This document shows, in pieces, positions 34,578 to 47,500 of a stretch of DNA of 64,000 nt (positions are counted from its first letter, which is position 1; each line of letters begins with the position of its first letter). Source of the DNA: Mallotus nudiflorus (taxonomy: Eukaryota > Streptophyta > Magnoliopsida > Malpighiales > Euphorbiaceae). A model generated the notes under the pieces. The model had not been told where the DNA came from. It did no database searches and worked only from the letters and a program-made list of their open reading frames with translations. The stretch is taken from NCBI GenBank assembly GCA_947683625.1, contig CANTUR010000128.1, positions 687,001-751,000 on the forward strand, given 5' to 3'. Both the position numbers and the translations under genes were made by a program.

Positions 34578-36579
34578 AAGTTAGCCTTGATTTGATATAT
34601 TATGGTCATCGTGGTTCAATTAGGGTTGCCATGACCATCCATTTGAAGCCCAAGTGCACATGCCTACTTTGTCAAATCCTTCTATAAATGCCAATGCATT
34701 CTCATCCATGTGCCCCTAAATTTTTACTGTTGCAGAAAAATTTTATAGTCCCCTTTATAGGGCTTTGAGTCAACTTTGATATGATATAATATGGGCTCCA
34801 TGGTTTGATCGAGGTTGCAAAGACTGTCCAGTTGAAGCCCAAGTACACACGCCCACTTTGTCAAATCCATCCATAAATTCAAATGCAATCTCATTTAAAT
34901 TTGGATTGCTATAGAAGAAGTGTGAAGCACATATTATACAACTTTGAGTTAGACTTGATTTAATATATTATGGGCCATGTGGTTCAATGGAGGTTGCCAT
35001 GACTGTCCATTTGAATCCTATGTGTGCATGCCCACTTTGTCAAATCTATCCATAAATGCCAATGCAATCCCATCTATAGGCCCCTAAATTTTGATTGCTA
35101 TAAATAAAGTGTGTAGCACCCATTATAGGGCTTTGAGTAAGCTTTGATTTGATATATTATAGGCCGATGGTTCAATTAGGGTTGCTAGGACCGTCCATTT
35201 GAAGCCCAAGTGCGCATGCCCACTTTGTTAAATCCATCCATAAATGCCAATGCAGTCTCATCCATAGGCCCCTAAATTTGGATTGCTATAGAAGAAGTGT
35301 ATAGCATATACTATAGGGCTCTAAGTTAGCCTCAGTTTGATATAATATGGCCATAAGGTTCAATTTGCATTGCCATGACCGTCCATTTGAAACCCAAGTG
35401 CACCCGCCCACTTTGTCAAATCCAGCCATAAATGGCAATGTAATCTCATCCATATGCCCCTAAAATTGGACTGGTAAAGACTTTATCTTTAGTGTTAAAT
35501 GTAAGGCTCTAGATCAGATTTCATTTGATATATTTTATGCTTCATGATTCAATCAAGGTTGCCATAACTATCCATTTGAATCCAAGTGCACTCCCACTTT
35601 GTCAAATCCATCCATAAATGCTGATGCAGTCTTATCCATAGGTCCTTAAATTTAGACTACTATATATGAAGTCTATAGCCCCTATTATAAAGCTTTAAGT
35701 TAGCTTCGATTTCATATATCATGGGCTCCATTTTTCAATCGGTGTTGCCATGACTATCCAATTGAATTTATGGTGCGTACACCGACTTTGTCAAATCCGT
35801 CCATAAAGGCCAAAGCAATCTCATCTATGGGCCCCTAAATTGGGATTGTTACAAATAAAGTTTGTAGCTACCTTTGTAGAGCTCTAAGTCAACATAAATT
35901 TGATATATTATGGGTCTTGTGTTTTAATCGAGGTTGCCACAACCGTCCATTTGAAGTCCAAGTGTGCACCCCCCGTTTGTCAAATCCATCCATAAATGCC
36001 AATTTAGTTTAATGCATAGGAACCTAATTTTTTACCGCTATAGAAAATGTTTATAGCACTTAATATAGGGCTCTAAGTCAACTCTGATTTGATATATTAT
36101 GGGCCCTATGGTTTAATCGGGGTTGCCATGACCCTCCAATTGAAGCCTAAGTGCACATGCCCACTTTGTCAAATCTATCCATAAATGCCAATAAAGTCTA
36201 ATCTATAGCCCCCTAAATTTGGACTACTATAGAAGAAGTGTGTAGCACCTATTGTGGGGCTCTAAGTTAGAATTAACTTAATATATTATAAGCCTTATGG
36301 TTCAATCAGGGCTGCAATGACTATCCATTTGAAGCCCAAGTCTGCATGCCCACTTTGTCAAATCCATCTATAAATGCCAATGATGTCCTATCCACAGGCC
36401 CCTAAATTTGGATTACTACAAATAAAGTGTGTAGCACCCATTATAATGCTTTAAGTCATTTGATATATTATGGGCCCATGGTTCAATTGGGGTTGCCATG
36501 ACCGTCCATTTGAAGACCAAGTCCACACACCCACTTTGTTAAATCCATCCATAAATGCCAATGTGGTCTCATCCATAAG

Positions 36580-37876
36580 GCCCTAAATTTTGATTGCTAC
36601 AAAAGAAGTATTTAGCCCTAATTATAGGCCTCTAAGTTAGCCTTGATGTGATATAATATGGGCTCCATAGTTCAATCATGGTTGCCATGACCATCCTTTT
36701 GAAGCCCAAGTGTGCATGCCCACTTTGTTAAACCTATCTATAAATGCTAATGTATTCTCATCTGTAGGCCCCTAAATTTTTAAAACTATAGAAAACATTT
36801 GTAACACCCATTATAGGCCTTTAATTCAGCTTTAATTTGATATATTATGGGCCCTGTGGTTCAATCAGGGTTGCCATGACCATCCATTTAAAGCCCAAGT
36901 GTGCATGCCACTTTGTCAAATCCATCCACAAATGCCAATGCAGTCTCATCCTTAGGCCCCTAAATGTTAAGCACTTATTATAGGGTTATAAGTTAGGCAT
37001 GATTTGATATATTATGGGCCTTATGATTCAATCGAGGTTGCCATGATCGTCCATTTGAAGCCAAGTGCACACACCTACTTTGTCAAATCCATCCATAAAT
37101 GCCAATGTAGCCTCATCCATAGGCCCCTAAATTTGGATTTCTATAAACGAAGTGTGTAGCACCCATTATTAGGCCTTGAGTTAGCTTTGATTTGATATAT
37201 TATGGGCATGTAGTTTAATTAGGGTTGCCATGATTGTCCATTTGAAGCCCAAGTGCGCACATCCACTTTGTTAAATCCATCCATAAATGCCACTACAATC
37301 TTATACATAGGCCCCTAAATTTGGATTGTTATAGAAGAAGTGTATAGAACCCATTATAGGACCTTGAGTTAGACTCAATTTGTTATATTATGGGCCTGTG
37401 TTCCAATTAGGATTGCCATGACCGTCCATTTAAAGCCCAAGTTTGCACACCCACTTTGTCAAATCCATTCATAAATGCCAATGCAATGTCATCCATAGGC
37501 CCCTAAATTTGGATTGCTACAGTCTTTATCTTTAGTAGTGATTATAGGGCTCTGAGTCAACTTTGATTCAACATATTATGGGCCCTATGGTTCAATTGGG
37601 GTTGCCATGACTATCCATTTAAATCCAAGTGCTCACACCCACTTTATTAAATCTATCCATAAATGCCAATGCAGTCTCATTCATTGGCCCCTAAATTTTG
37701 ACTATTACATATTTTCTCTATAAAACCAACTATGGGGCTTTGAGTTAGCATTACTTTGATTTATTAGAGCCCCTATGGTTCAATTGGGGTTGCCACAACC
37801 ATCCATTTGAAGCCCAAGTGTGCACACCCACTTTGTCAAATCCATCCATAAATGCCAATGCAGTCTCATCCATAGG
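36580..37876 (+). repeat. 7-monomer higher-order unit, copy 1
   Basis: This unit of about 1297 bp is matched by the next one. Shared private markers are TACAAAAGAAGTATTTAGCC (36598 and 37895), a shortened monomer before GAGTTAGGCATGATTTG-like sequence (AGTTAGGCAT at 36991 and 38288), CCACTACAATCT (37291 and 38586) and GGGCCTGTGTTCCAATTA (37392 and 38688). Offsets are 1295-1297 bp. The exact unit boundaries are arbitrary because the repeat is circularly permutable. Confidence 0.8.
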
Positions 37877-39172
37877 CCCCTAAATTTGGATTGCTACAAA
37901 AGAAGTATTTAGCCTCAATTATAGGCCTCTGAGTTAGCCTTGATTTAATATATTATAGGCTTTATAGTTCAATGATGGTTTCCATGACTGTCCATTTGAA
38001 GACCAAGTGCGCACGCCTACTTTGTCAAATCCATCCATAAATGCCAATGTATTCTCATCTATAGGCCCTTAAATTTTTATAGCTATAGAAAAAATTTGTA
38101 GTACCCATCATAGGGCTCTGATTCAAGTTTAATTTGATATATTATAGGCCACATGGTTCAATCAGGGTTGCCATGACCATCCATTTCAAGCCCAAGTGCG
38201 CATGCCACTTTGTCAAATCCATCTATAAATGTTAATACAGTCTCATACATAGGCCCCTAAGTGTGAAGCACCTATTGTAGGGTTATGAGTTAGGCATGAT
38301 TTGATATATTATGGGCCTTGTGGTTTAATTAGGGTTGCCATGACCATCCATTTAAAGCCAAGTGTGCACACCTACTTTGTCAAATCCATCCACAAATACC
38401 AATGCAACCTCATCCATAGCCCCTAAATTTGGATTACTATAAATGAAGTGTGTAGTGCCCATTATAGGGCTTTAAGTTAGCTTTGATTTGATATATTATG
38501 GGCCTATGGTTTAATTACAGTTGCCATGACTATCCATTTGAAGCCTAAGTGTGCACACCCACTTTGTTAAATCCATCCATACATGCCACTACAATCTCAT
38601 CCATAGGCACTTAAATTTGGATTGCTACAGAAGAAGTGTATAGCACCCATTATAAGGCTATGAGTCAACCTTAATCTGATATATTATGGGCCTGTGTTCC
38701 AATTAGGGTTGCCATGACCATCCATTTAAATCCCAAGTGTGCACGCCCACTTTGTTAAATCCATCCACAAATGGCAATGCATTCGAATCCATATGGCCCT
38801 AAATTTGAACTGTTATAGAATTTATCTTTAGTGCCTATTATAGGGCTCTTAGTTAGCTTTGATTTGATTGGGTTCAATCAGGTTTTCCATGACCGTCCAT
38901 TTGAATCCAAATGCAAATGCCTACTTTGTAAAATCCATCCCTAAATGACAATGCAGTCTTATTCATAGACCTTTAAATTTGGACTACTATAGATGAAGTG
39001 TATAACATCTATTATAAGGCTCTGACTTAGCTTCAATTTGACATATTATGGGCCCTGTGGTTCAATCGGGGTTGCCACGACCATCAATTTGAATTCCTAG
39101 TGCATACGCCTACTCTATCAAATCCATCTAAAGATGCTAATATAGTCTCCTCCATAGGCCCCTAAATCTTTA
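37877..39172 (+). repeat. 7-monomer higher-order unit, copy 2
   Basis: Second copy of the unit starting at 36580, aligned at an offset of 1295-1297 bp and sharing the same shortened monomer (38255-38290) and the same single-base loss in CATGCCACTTTG. It remains clearly alignable to about 38870. Beyond that similarity to copy 1 falls, so the right limit is approximate. Confidence 0.75.
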
Positions 39173-42100
39173 CCACAACAGAAAGATTTTATAGCACACA
39201 TTATAGGGCCCTGAGTCAGCTTTGATTTGATATATTATGGGCCTTATGGTTAAATTAGGGTTGCCATGATCATCCATTTGAAGCCCTAGTGTGCACACCC
39301 ATTTTTATCAAATCTATCCATAAATGCCAATGAATTCTACTCCATAGCCCCCTAAATTTTCATTACTGCAGAAGAAGTATGTTACACACAATATAGGGCT
39401 CTTAAAGTCAAGCTTGATTTGATACATTATAGGACCTGTGGTTCAATTGGGGTTACCATGACTATGCATTTGAATCCTAAGTGTGCATGCCCACTTTGTC
39501 AAATCCATCCATGAATGCCAATGCAGTCTCATCCATAGGCCCCTAAATTTGGATTGCTAAAGAAGAACTGTTTAGTACACATAATAAGGCTCTATGTTAT
39601 CCTTAATTTGATATATTATAGGCCCTATGGTTCAATCAGGGTTGCCACAACTGTCCATTTGAAGTCCAAGTATGCAAGCCCACTTTGATAAATCTATCTA
39701 TAAATGCTAATGCTATGTCATCCATAGGCCCCTAAATTTTTATTATTATAGAAAAATTTTATAGCACCAATTATAAGACTCTGAGTCAGCTTCAATTTGA
39801 TAGATTATGGACCCTATGGTTCCATTAGGGTTACCTTGACCGTCCATTTAAAGACCAGGTGCGCACGCCCACTTTGTCAAATCCATCTATAAATACCAAT
39901 GCAGTCTCATCCATAAGCCCTTAAATTTGGATTACTACAGAAGAAGTGTGAAGCACCTACTATAGGGCTCTAAGTTAGAATTGACTTAATATATTATAGG
40001 CCTTATGGTTCAATTAGGGTTGCTACGACCGTCCATTTAAAGCCCAAGTGCGAACACCCACTTTATTAAATACATCCATAAATGCCAATGTAGTTCCACC
40101 CATAGGCCACTAAATTTGGATTGGTACAAATGAAGTGTGTAGCACCCATTATAAGGCTTTGAGTTAGATTTGATCTAATGTATTATGGACATGTAGTTCA
40201 ATTGGGGTTGCCATGACTGTCAATTTAAAGCCAAGTGCGCACACCAGTTTGTTAAATCCATCCGTAAATGCCAATGTATTCTCATCCATAAGCCCCTAAA
40301 TTCATATTACTAGAGAAGAAGCGTATAACACCCATTATAGGGCTCTGAGTTAGCCTCAATTTGAAATATTATGGGCCTAAGGTTCAATTGGGGTTGCCAT
40401 TACCGTCCATTTGAAGCCTAAGTTTACATGCCCACTTTGTTAAATCCATCCATAAATTGTAATGTAGTCTCATCTATATGCCCCTAAATTTGTATTGCTA
40501 CAAACCTCATCTTTAGTATTAATTATATTACTCTGAGTTAGCTTTGATTTAATATATTATGGGCCTTGTGTATCAATTGGGGTTGCCATGACTGTCCATT
40601 TGAATCCAAGTACGCACTCCCACTTTGTTAAATCCATCCATAAATGCTAATGTAGTCTTATCTGTAGGCCCCTAAAGTTGGACTGTTATAGATAAAGTCT
40701 ATAACACCCATTATACGACTTCGAGTTAGCTTTGATTTGATATATTATAGGCCCTATGGTTCAATTGGGGTTGCCACGACTATCCATTTAAATTCCAAGT
40801 GCGCACACCCTCTTTGTCAAATCCATCCATAAATGCTAATGCAAACTCACCCATGGGCCCCTAAATGTTTAGTGTTGTAGAAAAAGTTTATAGCACCTAT
40901 TATAATCCTCTGAGTCAACTTCATTTTGATATACTATGGGCTCTATGGTTCAATCGAGGTTGTCACGACATTCCATTTGAAGCTCAAGTGTGCACGCCCA
41001 CTTTGTTAAATCCATCCATAAATGCCAATGTAGTCTCATCCATAGGCCTTAAAATTTGGATTACTACAAAAGAAGTGTGGACTACATATTATAAAGCTAT
41101 AAATCAGGCTTAACTTGATATATTATGGACCTTGTGGTTCATTCGAGGTTACTATGACTGTCTATTTGAAGTCTAAGTGCTCACACCAACTTTGTTAAAT
41201 CCATTCATAAATGCCAATGCAGTCTCATCCGTAGGCACCTAAATTTGGATTGATAAAAATGAAGTGTATAGCACCCATTATAGGACTTTAAGTCTGCTTT
41301 GATTTGATATATTATGGGCCTGTGGTTCAATTGGGGTTGCCATGACTATCCATTTGGATCTTACATGCGCATACCCACTTTGTTAAATCCATCAATAAAT
41401 GCCAATGGTGTCTCATCCTTAGGCCCTTAAATTTGGATTGCAATAGAAGAAGTGTATAGCACCCATTATGGGGCTCTGATTTAGCCTTAATTTGATATAT
41501 TATAGGCTTGAGGTTCAATTGGGGTTTCCATGACCGTCCATTTGAAGCCTAAGTGCGCATGCCCACTTTGTCAAATCCATCTATAAATGGCAATGTAGTC
41601 TCATCCATACGCCCCTAAATTTGGATTATTATAGATGTTTTCTTTAGTATCTGATATAGGTCTCTAAGTTAGCTTAGATTTGATGTATTATAAGACCTGT
41701 GGTTCAATTAGGGTTGCCACAACCATCCATTTAAAGCCCAAATGCGCATACTAATTTGTAAAATCCACCCATAAATGCCAATACAGTCTCATCCATAAAC
41801 CCATCAATTTTTCTCGCTAAAGAAAAATTTTACAACAGTAATTATAAGGCTCTAGATCAGCTTCAATTTAATATATTGTGGGCTCTATAATTCAATTAGG
41901 GTTACCATGACCGTCCATTTGAATCCCAAGTGTGCATGCCCACTTTGTCAGATCTATCCATAAATGCCAATGAAGTCTAATCCATACCCCTAAATTTGGA
42001 TTGGTACAGAAGAAGTGTAAAGCACCCACTATAGGGCTCTAAGTTAGCCTCAATTTGATATATTATGGGCCCTATGGCTAAATTAGGGTTGCCACGACTG

Positions 42101-42370
42101 TCCATTTGAAGCCCAAGTGTGCACGCCGACTTTGTCAAATCCATCCATAAATGTCAATGCAGTCTCATCCATAGGACCTTAAATTTGGACTGCTACAGAC
42201 TTTATCTTTAGCACCAATTATAGGGCTTTGAGTTACCTTCAATTTGATATATTATAGACCACGTGGTTCAATCAGAGTTGCCACGACTGTCCATTTGAAT
42301 CCAAGTGTGCGTGCCTACTTTTTCAAATCCATCCATAAATGTCAATCCATTCTTATCCATTAGACCCTAA

Positions 42371-42660
42371 ATTTGTATTGTTAAAAATTTTATCTATAGC
42401 ACAAACCATAGGGATTTATGTTAGCTTTGATTTGATATATTATAGGCCCCCTAGTTCAATTGGGGTTGTCACGATTGTCCATTTGAAGCCTAACTGGGCA
42501 TGCCCACTTTGTCAAATTTGTATTGCTAAAAATTTTATCTATAGCACAAACCATAAGGATTTATGTTAGCTTTGATTTGATATATTATAGGCCCCCTGGT
42601 TCAATTGGGGTTGCCATGACTATCCATTTAAAGCCCAACTGGGCAGTCCCACTTTGTCAA
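42371..42660 (+). repeat. 145-bp recent tandem duplication within satellite
   Basis: ATTTGTATTGTTAAAAATTT starts at 42371, and a near-identical ATTTGTATTGCTAAAAATTT starts at 42516. The shared rare variant ATAGCACAAACCATA and the rare TAACTGGGCA follow in both. The period is 145 bp because about 44 bp of the monomer is missing at the junction CTTTGTCAAATTTG. The two copies are far more alike than ordinary neighbours. Confidence 0.85.
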
Positions 42661-43021
42661 AATCATCCATAAATGCTAATGCAATCTCATCCATAAGTCC
42701 CTAAATTTGAATTGCTAAAGAAGAAGTATTTAGCACTCATTATAGGGATCTGAGTCAGCCTCAATATGATATATTATGTGTCCCATGGTTCAATTAGGGT
42801 TGCCACAACTGTCCATTTGAAGCCTAAGTGCACACGCCCACTTCCTTAAATCCATTCATAAATGCTAATGTAATCTCGTCCATAGGCCCTTAAATTTTTA
42901 CTGCTATAGAAAAAGTTTGAAGTGCCCATTATAAGGCTCTAAGTTAGCTTTAATTTTATATATTATGGACCCTGTGGTTTAATCAAGGTTGCCACTACCA
43001 TCCATTTAAAGCCAAAGTGTG

Positions 43022-43026
43022 CACTC
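43022..43026. repeat. Left target duplication CACTC of solo LTR 5
   Basis: CACTC precedes TGTTGGG. TACTC follows the LTR at 44524-44528, giving 4 of 5 matches. The empty site GTGCACTCCACTTT fits the satellite consensus. Confidence 0.75.
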
Positions 43027-44523
43027 TGTTGGGATTTTTGATACAAACGCAGTGGAAAAATTAAAATTTTATCACGTACCCAAGCCTGGATCCATGTAAT
43101 TCGACTACTTGATTAAATCTAGGATTTCCAGAATCTCACCAAAATGTAGAAGAGGCAAGATTTTCTGGAAGGATGAGAGGAGGTTCACATCGGTGACACC
43201 TTACCTCGAGCTTTTTGTCTTGGTTGTTCGGATCAAGACGTCTCCAAAAGGATGCGTCCTCTATAGGTATCCACACGAACAACCCTTCACAAAACGAATT
43301 GGAGTGTGTGTACTAGCAACCTGTCTTTATTTTCTAAGGAGAAAGAAAATGAATTTTGAGGCAGAAAATAAGTGTATGAAACCCTAGAGAATATAACATA
43401 TTTATAGACTCCAAATTAGGGTTTCACCTACCAATGACCTTTTGGTAATTTTTATTTATTATATTCTGATTTTGTTTAAAAAATCAAAAATAATATCTTA
43501 TTTATTTATTTAAAATAACATTTATCTTAAATAAATAAACAAACAAATAAATAAAACACTTTAATTATTTATTTCCACAAAGTTTATTTTGGGCTTATTA
43601 AACCCATATTCATTTTGGGCTTGTTCTAAGTGTGTGACCCTGTAGGTTCACATAACATTGATAGTGGGCCTAAATCTCTATTTAGGCCTACAAGTCATAA
43701 GTGGCCTCTAGCAAGACATTATGACTACCCAAGTCATGTGAAGTCAATAATCCGACATAACCTAATTACAATGAATTTTATTATCCCTTTATCACATGAT
43801 ATCTTAATTAAACATAAGGCATAGAATGTCATCCTTATATAGTTAAATATTATGACTTGATTCCAAGTAGACTGAAAATGATAACTCTTTATTAATTCAT
43901 TTCAGCATGGCCATACAATTTTCTTTAGTCTATCTCATCAAGGGGCCCATAGATATCTTTCTCATATTAATGAGGGATAAATTCCTTCTAAATCACTCAC
44001 ATTCCTCACATAACTAATTTCACATCCAACAACATTCCAATTTAATCATCCGATTAAAGACAATGTTAGAATGTGTCAAAACATAAAATAGCTATGTAGA
44101 AATCCATGATGATTTCAAGGTCAAAGGACCGAAATAAAATTACTGTGATGAGAAATACTTATGATAATAATCTATGTAGTATTCTCATAGTGGGTCAATC
44201 TAGTACATGATCTCTCATCATATACCTATGATTTGACTTAATATCTCATATTCATGATTAGTAAAACATAACCATCAGTCAACATCATACTAGCTTTAAT
44301 ACTTTAATATTTATATAATGAATAAATGGCTAGGGATAATTAGAATAGAACTCTTATTTTAATCTAAGGGTTTTACTATCAAGTCACATACTTGATGGCC
44401 TTAGTAAGAATTAACCATTCATATAATTGTCATAAAATCAAATGATAATGAAATACCTCTTTATTAATAAAATAAGAAAGTCAATGCATAATCAAATGAT
44501 TGACCTAGTGCATACCACTAACA
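43027..44523 (-). mobile_element. Solo LTR 5, with internal deletion
   Basis: A 1497-bp reverse-oriented LTR, TGTTGGGATTT to CACTAACA on the plus strand, with its TATA box at 43399-43406 on the minus strand. Compared with LTRs 3 and 4 it lacks about 45 bp after CTAGCAACCT (near 43322), which accounts for its shorter length. It carries a near-perfect target duplication and no internal element. Open frames at 43109-43387 and 43630-43824 are incidental. Confidence 0.92.
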
Positions 44524-47500
44524 TACTCCACTTTATCAAATCCATCCATAAATGCCAATGCAGTCATATCTATAAGCCCCAAAATTTATATTGGTAAAGA
44601 AGAAGTGTGAATCACCTAATATAGGGCTCTAAGTTAGGCTTGATTTGATAAATTATGGACCTTATGGTTCAATCAGGGTTTCCATGATATTCCATTTGAA
44701 GCCTAAGTACGCACATCAAATCCATCCATAAATGCTAATGCAATCTCATCCATAGGCCCCTAAATTTGGATTGCTATAAATGAAGTGTGTAGCACCCATT
44801 ATAGGGCTTTGAGTCTACTTTGATTTGATAAATTATGGGCCCGTAGTTTAATTGGAGTTACCATGACCATCCATTTGAAGCCCAAGTGTGCACACCCACT
44901 CTGTTAAATCCATCCATAAATGCTAATGCAGTCTCATCAATAGGCCCCTACTATTTGGATTGCTGCAGAAGAAGTGTATTGCATGCATTATAGGAATTTG
45001 AATCAACCTTAATTTGATGTATTATGGGCTAGAGGTTCAATTGGGGTTTCCATGACCGTCTATTTGAAGCTGAAGTGCGCACACCCACTTTGTCAAATCC
45101 ATTCATAAATGCCAATGCAGTCTCATCCATATGCTCCTAATTTTAGATTGGTATAGACTTTGTCTTTAGTATTTATTATAGGACACTAAGTTAGCTTTGA
45201 TTTAATATATTATGGGCCCTATAGTTCAATTGGAGTTGCCATAACTGTCTATCTAAATCCAAGTGTGCATGCCCACTTTTTCAAATCCATCCATAAATGC
45301 CAATGCAGTCTTATCCATAGGCCCTTAAATTTGGACTATTACATATGAAGTTTATAACACCCATTCTTAGGCTCTGAGTTAGCTTCAATTTGATATATTA
45401 TGGGCTTTATTATTCAATTAGGGTTGCCACGACCATCCATTTGAATTCCAACTGCATACGCCCACTTTGTCAAATCCATCCATAAATGCCAATGCAGTCT
45501 CCTCTATAGGCCCCTAAATTTGGATTATTATAGGTGAAGTTTATCACTCCCTTTAGAAGGCTCTAAGTTAGCTTCAATTTAATATATTATGGGCATATGA
45601 TTCAATCGGCATTGCCACAACCATCCATTTGAAGCCTAAGTGTGTACACCTAGTTTGAAAAATCCATCCATAAATGTCAATGCAGTCTCATCCATTAGAA
45701 AAATTTTGTAGCACCTATTATAAGGCTTTCATATATTATAGGCCATGTAGTTCAATCAGGGTATCCATGACCATCCATTTGAAGACCAAGTGTGCACGCC
45801 CACTTTGTCAAATCTATCCATAAATGCTAATGCAGCCTAATCCATAGTCCCCTAAATTTGGATTGCTACAAAAGAATTGTGTAGCACCCATTATCAGGCT
45901 CCAAGTTAGCCTTAATTTGATATATTATAGGCCCAGTGGTTCAATCAGGGTTGTCACGACTATCCATTTGAAGCCCAAGTGTGCACGCCGACTTTATCAA
46001 ATCCATCCTTAAATGCTAATGTAGTCTCATCCATAGGCCATTAAATTTGGATTGCTACAGGCTTTATCTTTAGCACCAACTATAGGACTCTGAGTTATCT
46101 TTAATTTGATGTATTATGGGCCCCATGGTTTAATCAGGGTTTCCATGACCGTCCATTTGAATCTAAGTGCACACACTGACTTTATCAAATCCATCCACAA
46201 ATGCTAATGCAGTCTCATCCATTAGCCCCTAATTTTTTATTATTATAAATTTTATCTATAGTACCAACTATAGGTTTCTGAGTTAACTTTGATTTGATAT
46301 ATTTTAGTCCCTATGGATCAATCGAGGTTTCCATGACCATCCTTTTGAAGCCCAAGTGTGCATGCCTAATTTGTCAAATCCATCCATAAATGCCATTATA
46401 GTCTTACCCATATGCCCCTAAATTTGGACTGCTATAGAAGTAGTGTGAAACACCCATTATAGGGCTCTATGTCAGCCCTAATTTGATATATAATGGGACC
46501 TATGGTTCAATCGGGGTTTCCATGACCATCCATTTGAAGCCAAAGTGTACACGTCCACTTTGTCAAGTGCATCCATAAATGCTAATGTAGTCTCATCCAT
46601 AGGCCCCTAAATTTGCATTGCTACAGAAGAAGAGTTTAGTACTCATTATAAGGCTCTGAGTTAGCCTTGATTTTATATATTATGGGGCCCATGGTTTAAT
46701 TAGAGTTTCTATGACCGTCCATTTGAAGCCCAAGTCCGCACACTCACTTTGTTAAATCCATCCATAAATACCAATGCAATCTCATTCATAGGCCCCTAAA
46801 TTTTTACTACAATATAAAAAGTTTGTAGCACCCATTATAGGCCTCTAAGTTAGCTTTGATTTGATATATAATGGGCCATTTGGTACATTCAGGGTTGCCA
46901 CGACCATCCATTTGAAGCCCAAGTACGCACACCCACTTTGTCAAATCTTTGCATAAATGCCAATGCATTCTCATCCATAGACCCCTAAATTTTTACCACT
47001 ATAGAAAATTTTTATAGCACTAATTATAGGTATTTGAGTTAGCTTTGATTTGATATATTAGAGGCCTAGTGGTTCAATTGGGGTTGCCACGACTGTCCAT
47101 TTGAAGCCTAAGTGTGCATGGCTACTTTGTCAAATCCATCCATAATTGCAAATACAATCACATCTATTGGCCCCTAAATTGGGACTGCTATAGATTTTCT
47201 CTATAGCACTAATTATAGGACTCTAAGTCAATTTTGATTTCATATATTATAGGCCCTATTGTTCAATTGGGGTTGCCATGACCATCCATTTGAATCCCAA
47301 GTGTGCATACCCACTTTGTCAAATCCATCCATAAATGCCAATGTTGTCTCATCTATAGGCTCCTCAATTTTGATTGTCACAAACAATGTTTATAGCTCCT
47401 ACTATGGGATTTTAAGTTGCTTTGATTTGATATGTTATGGGCTCTGTGGTTCAATTGGGGTTGCCATGACCATCTATTTGAAGCATAAGTGTGCACACCC

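Larger units (their letters stand above)
34578..43026 (+). repeat. 189-bp satellite array, segment 4
   Basis: Continuous monomers with a recurrent variant carrying TTTATCTTTAG followed by a 1-2 bp shorter TTTGAATCCAAGTG (near 35485, 37525, 38825, 40505 and 42205). The segment contains a duplicated 7-monomer unit and a 145-bp tandem duplication, listed separately. Open frames at 40865-41113, 41327-41518 and 42339-42569 are repeat translations. Confidence 0.93.
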
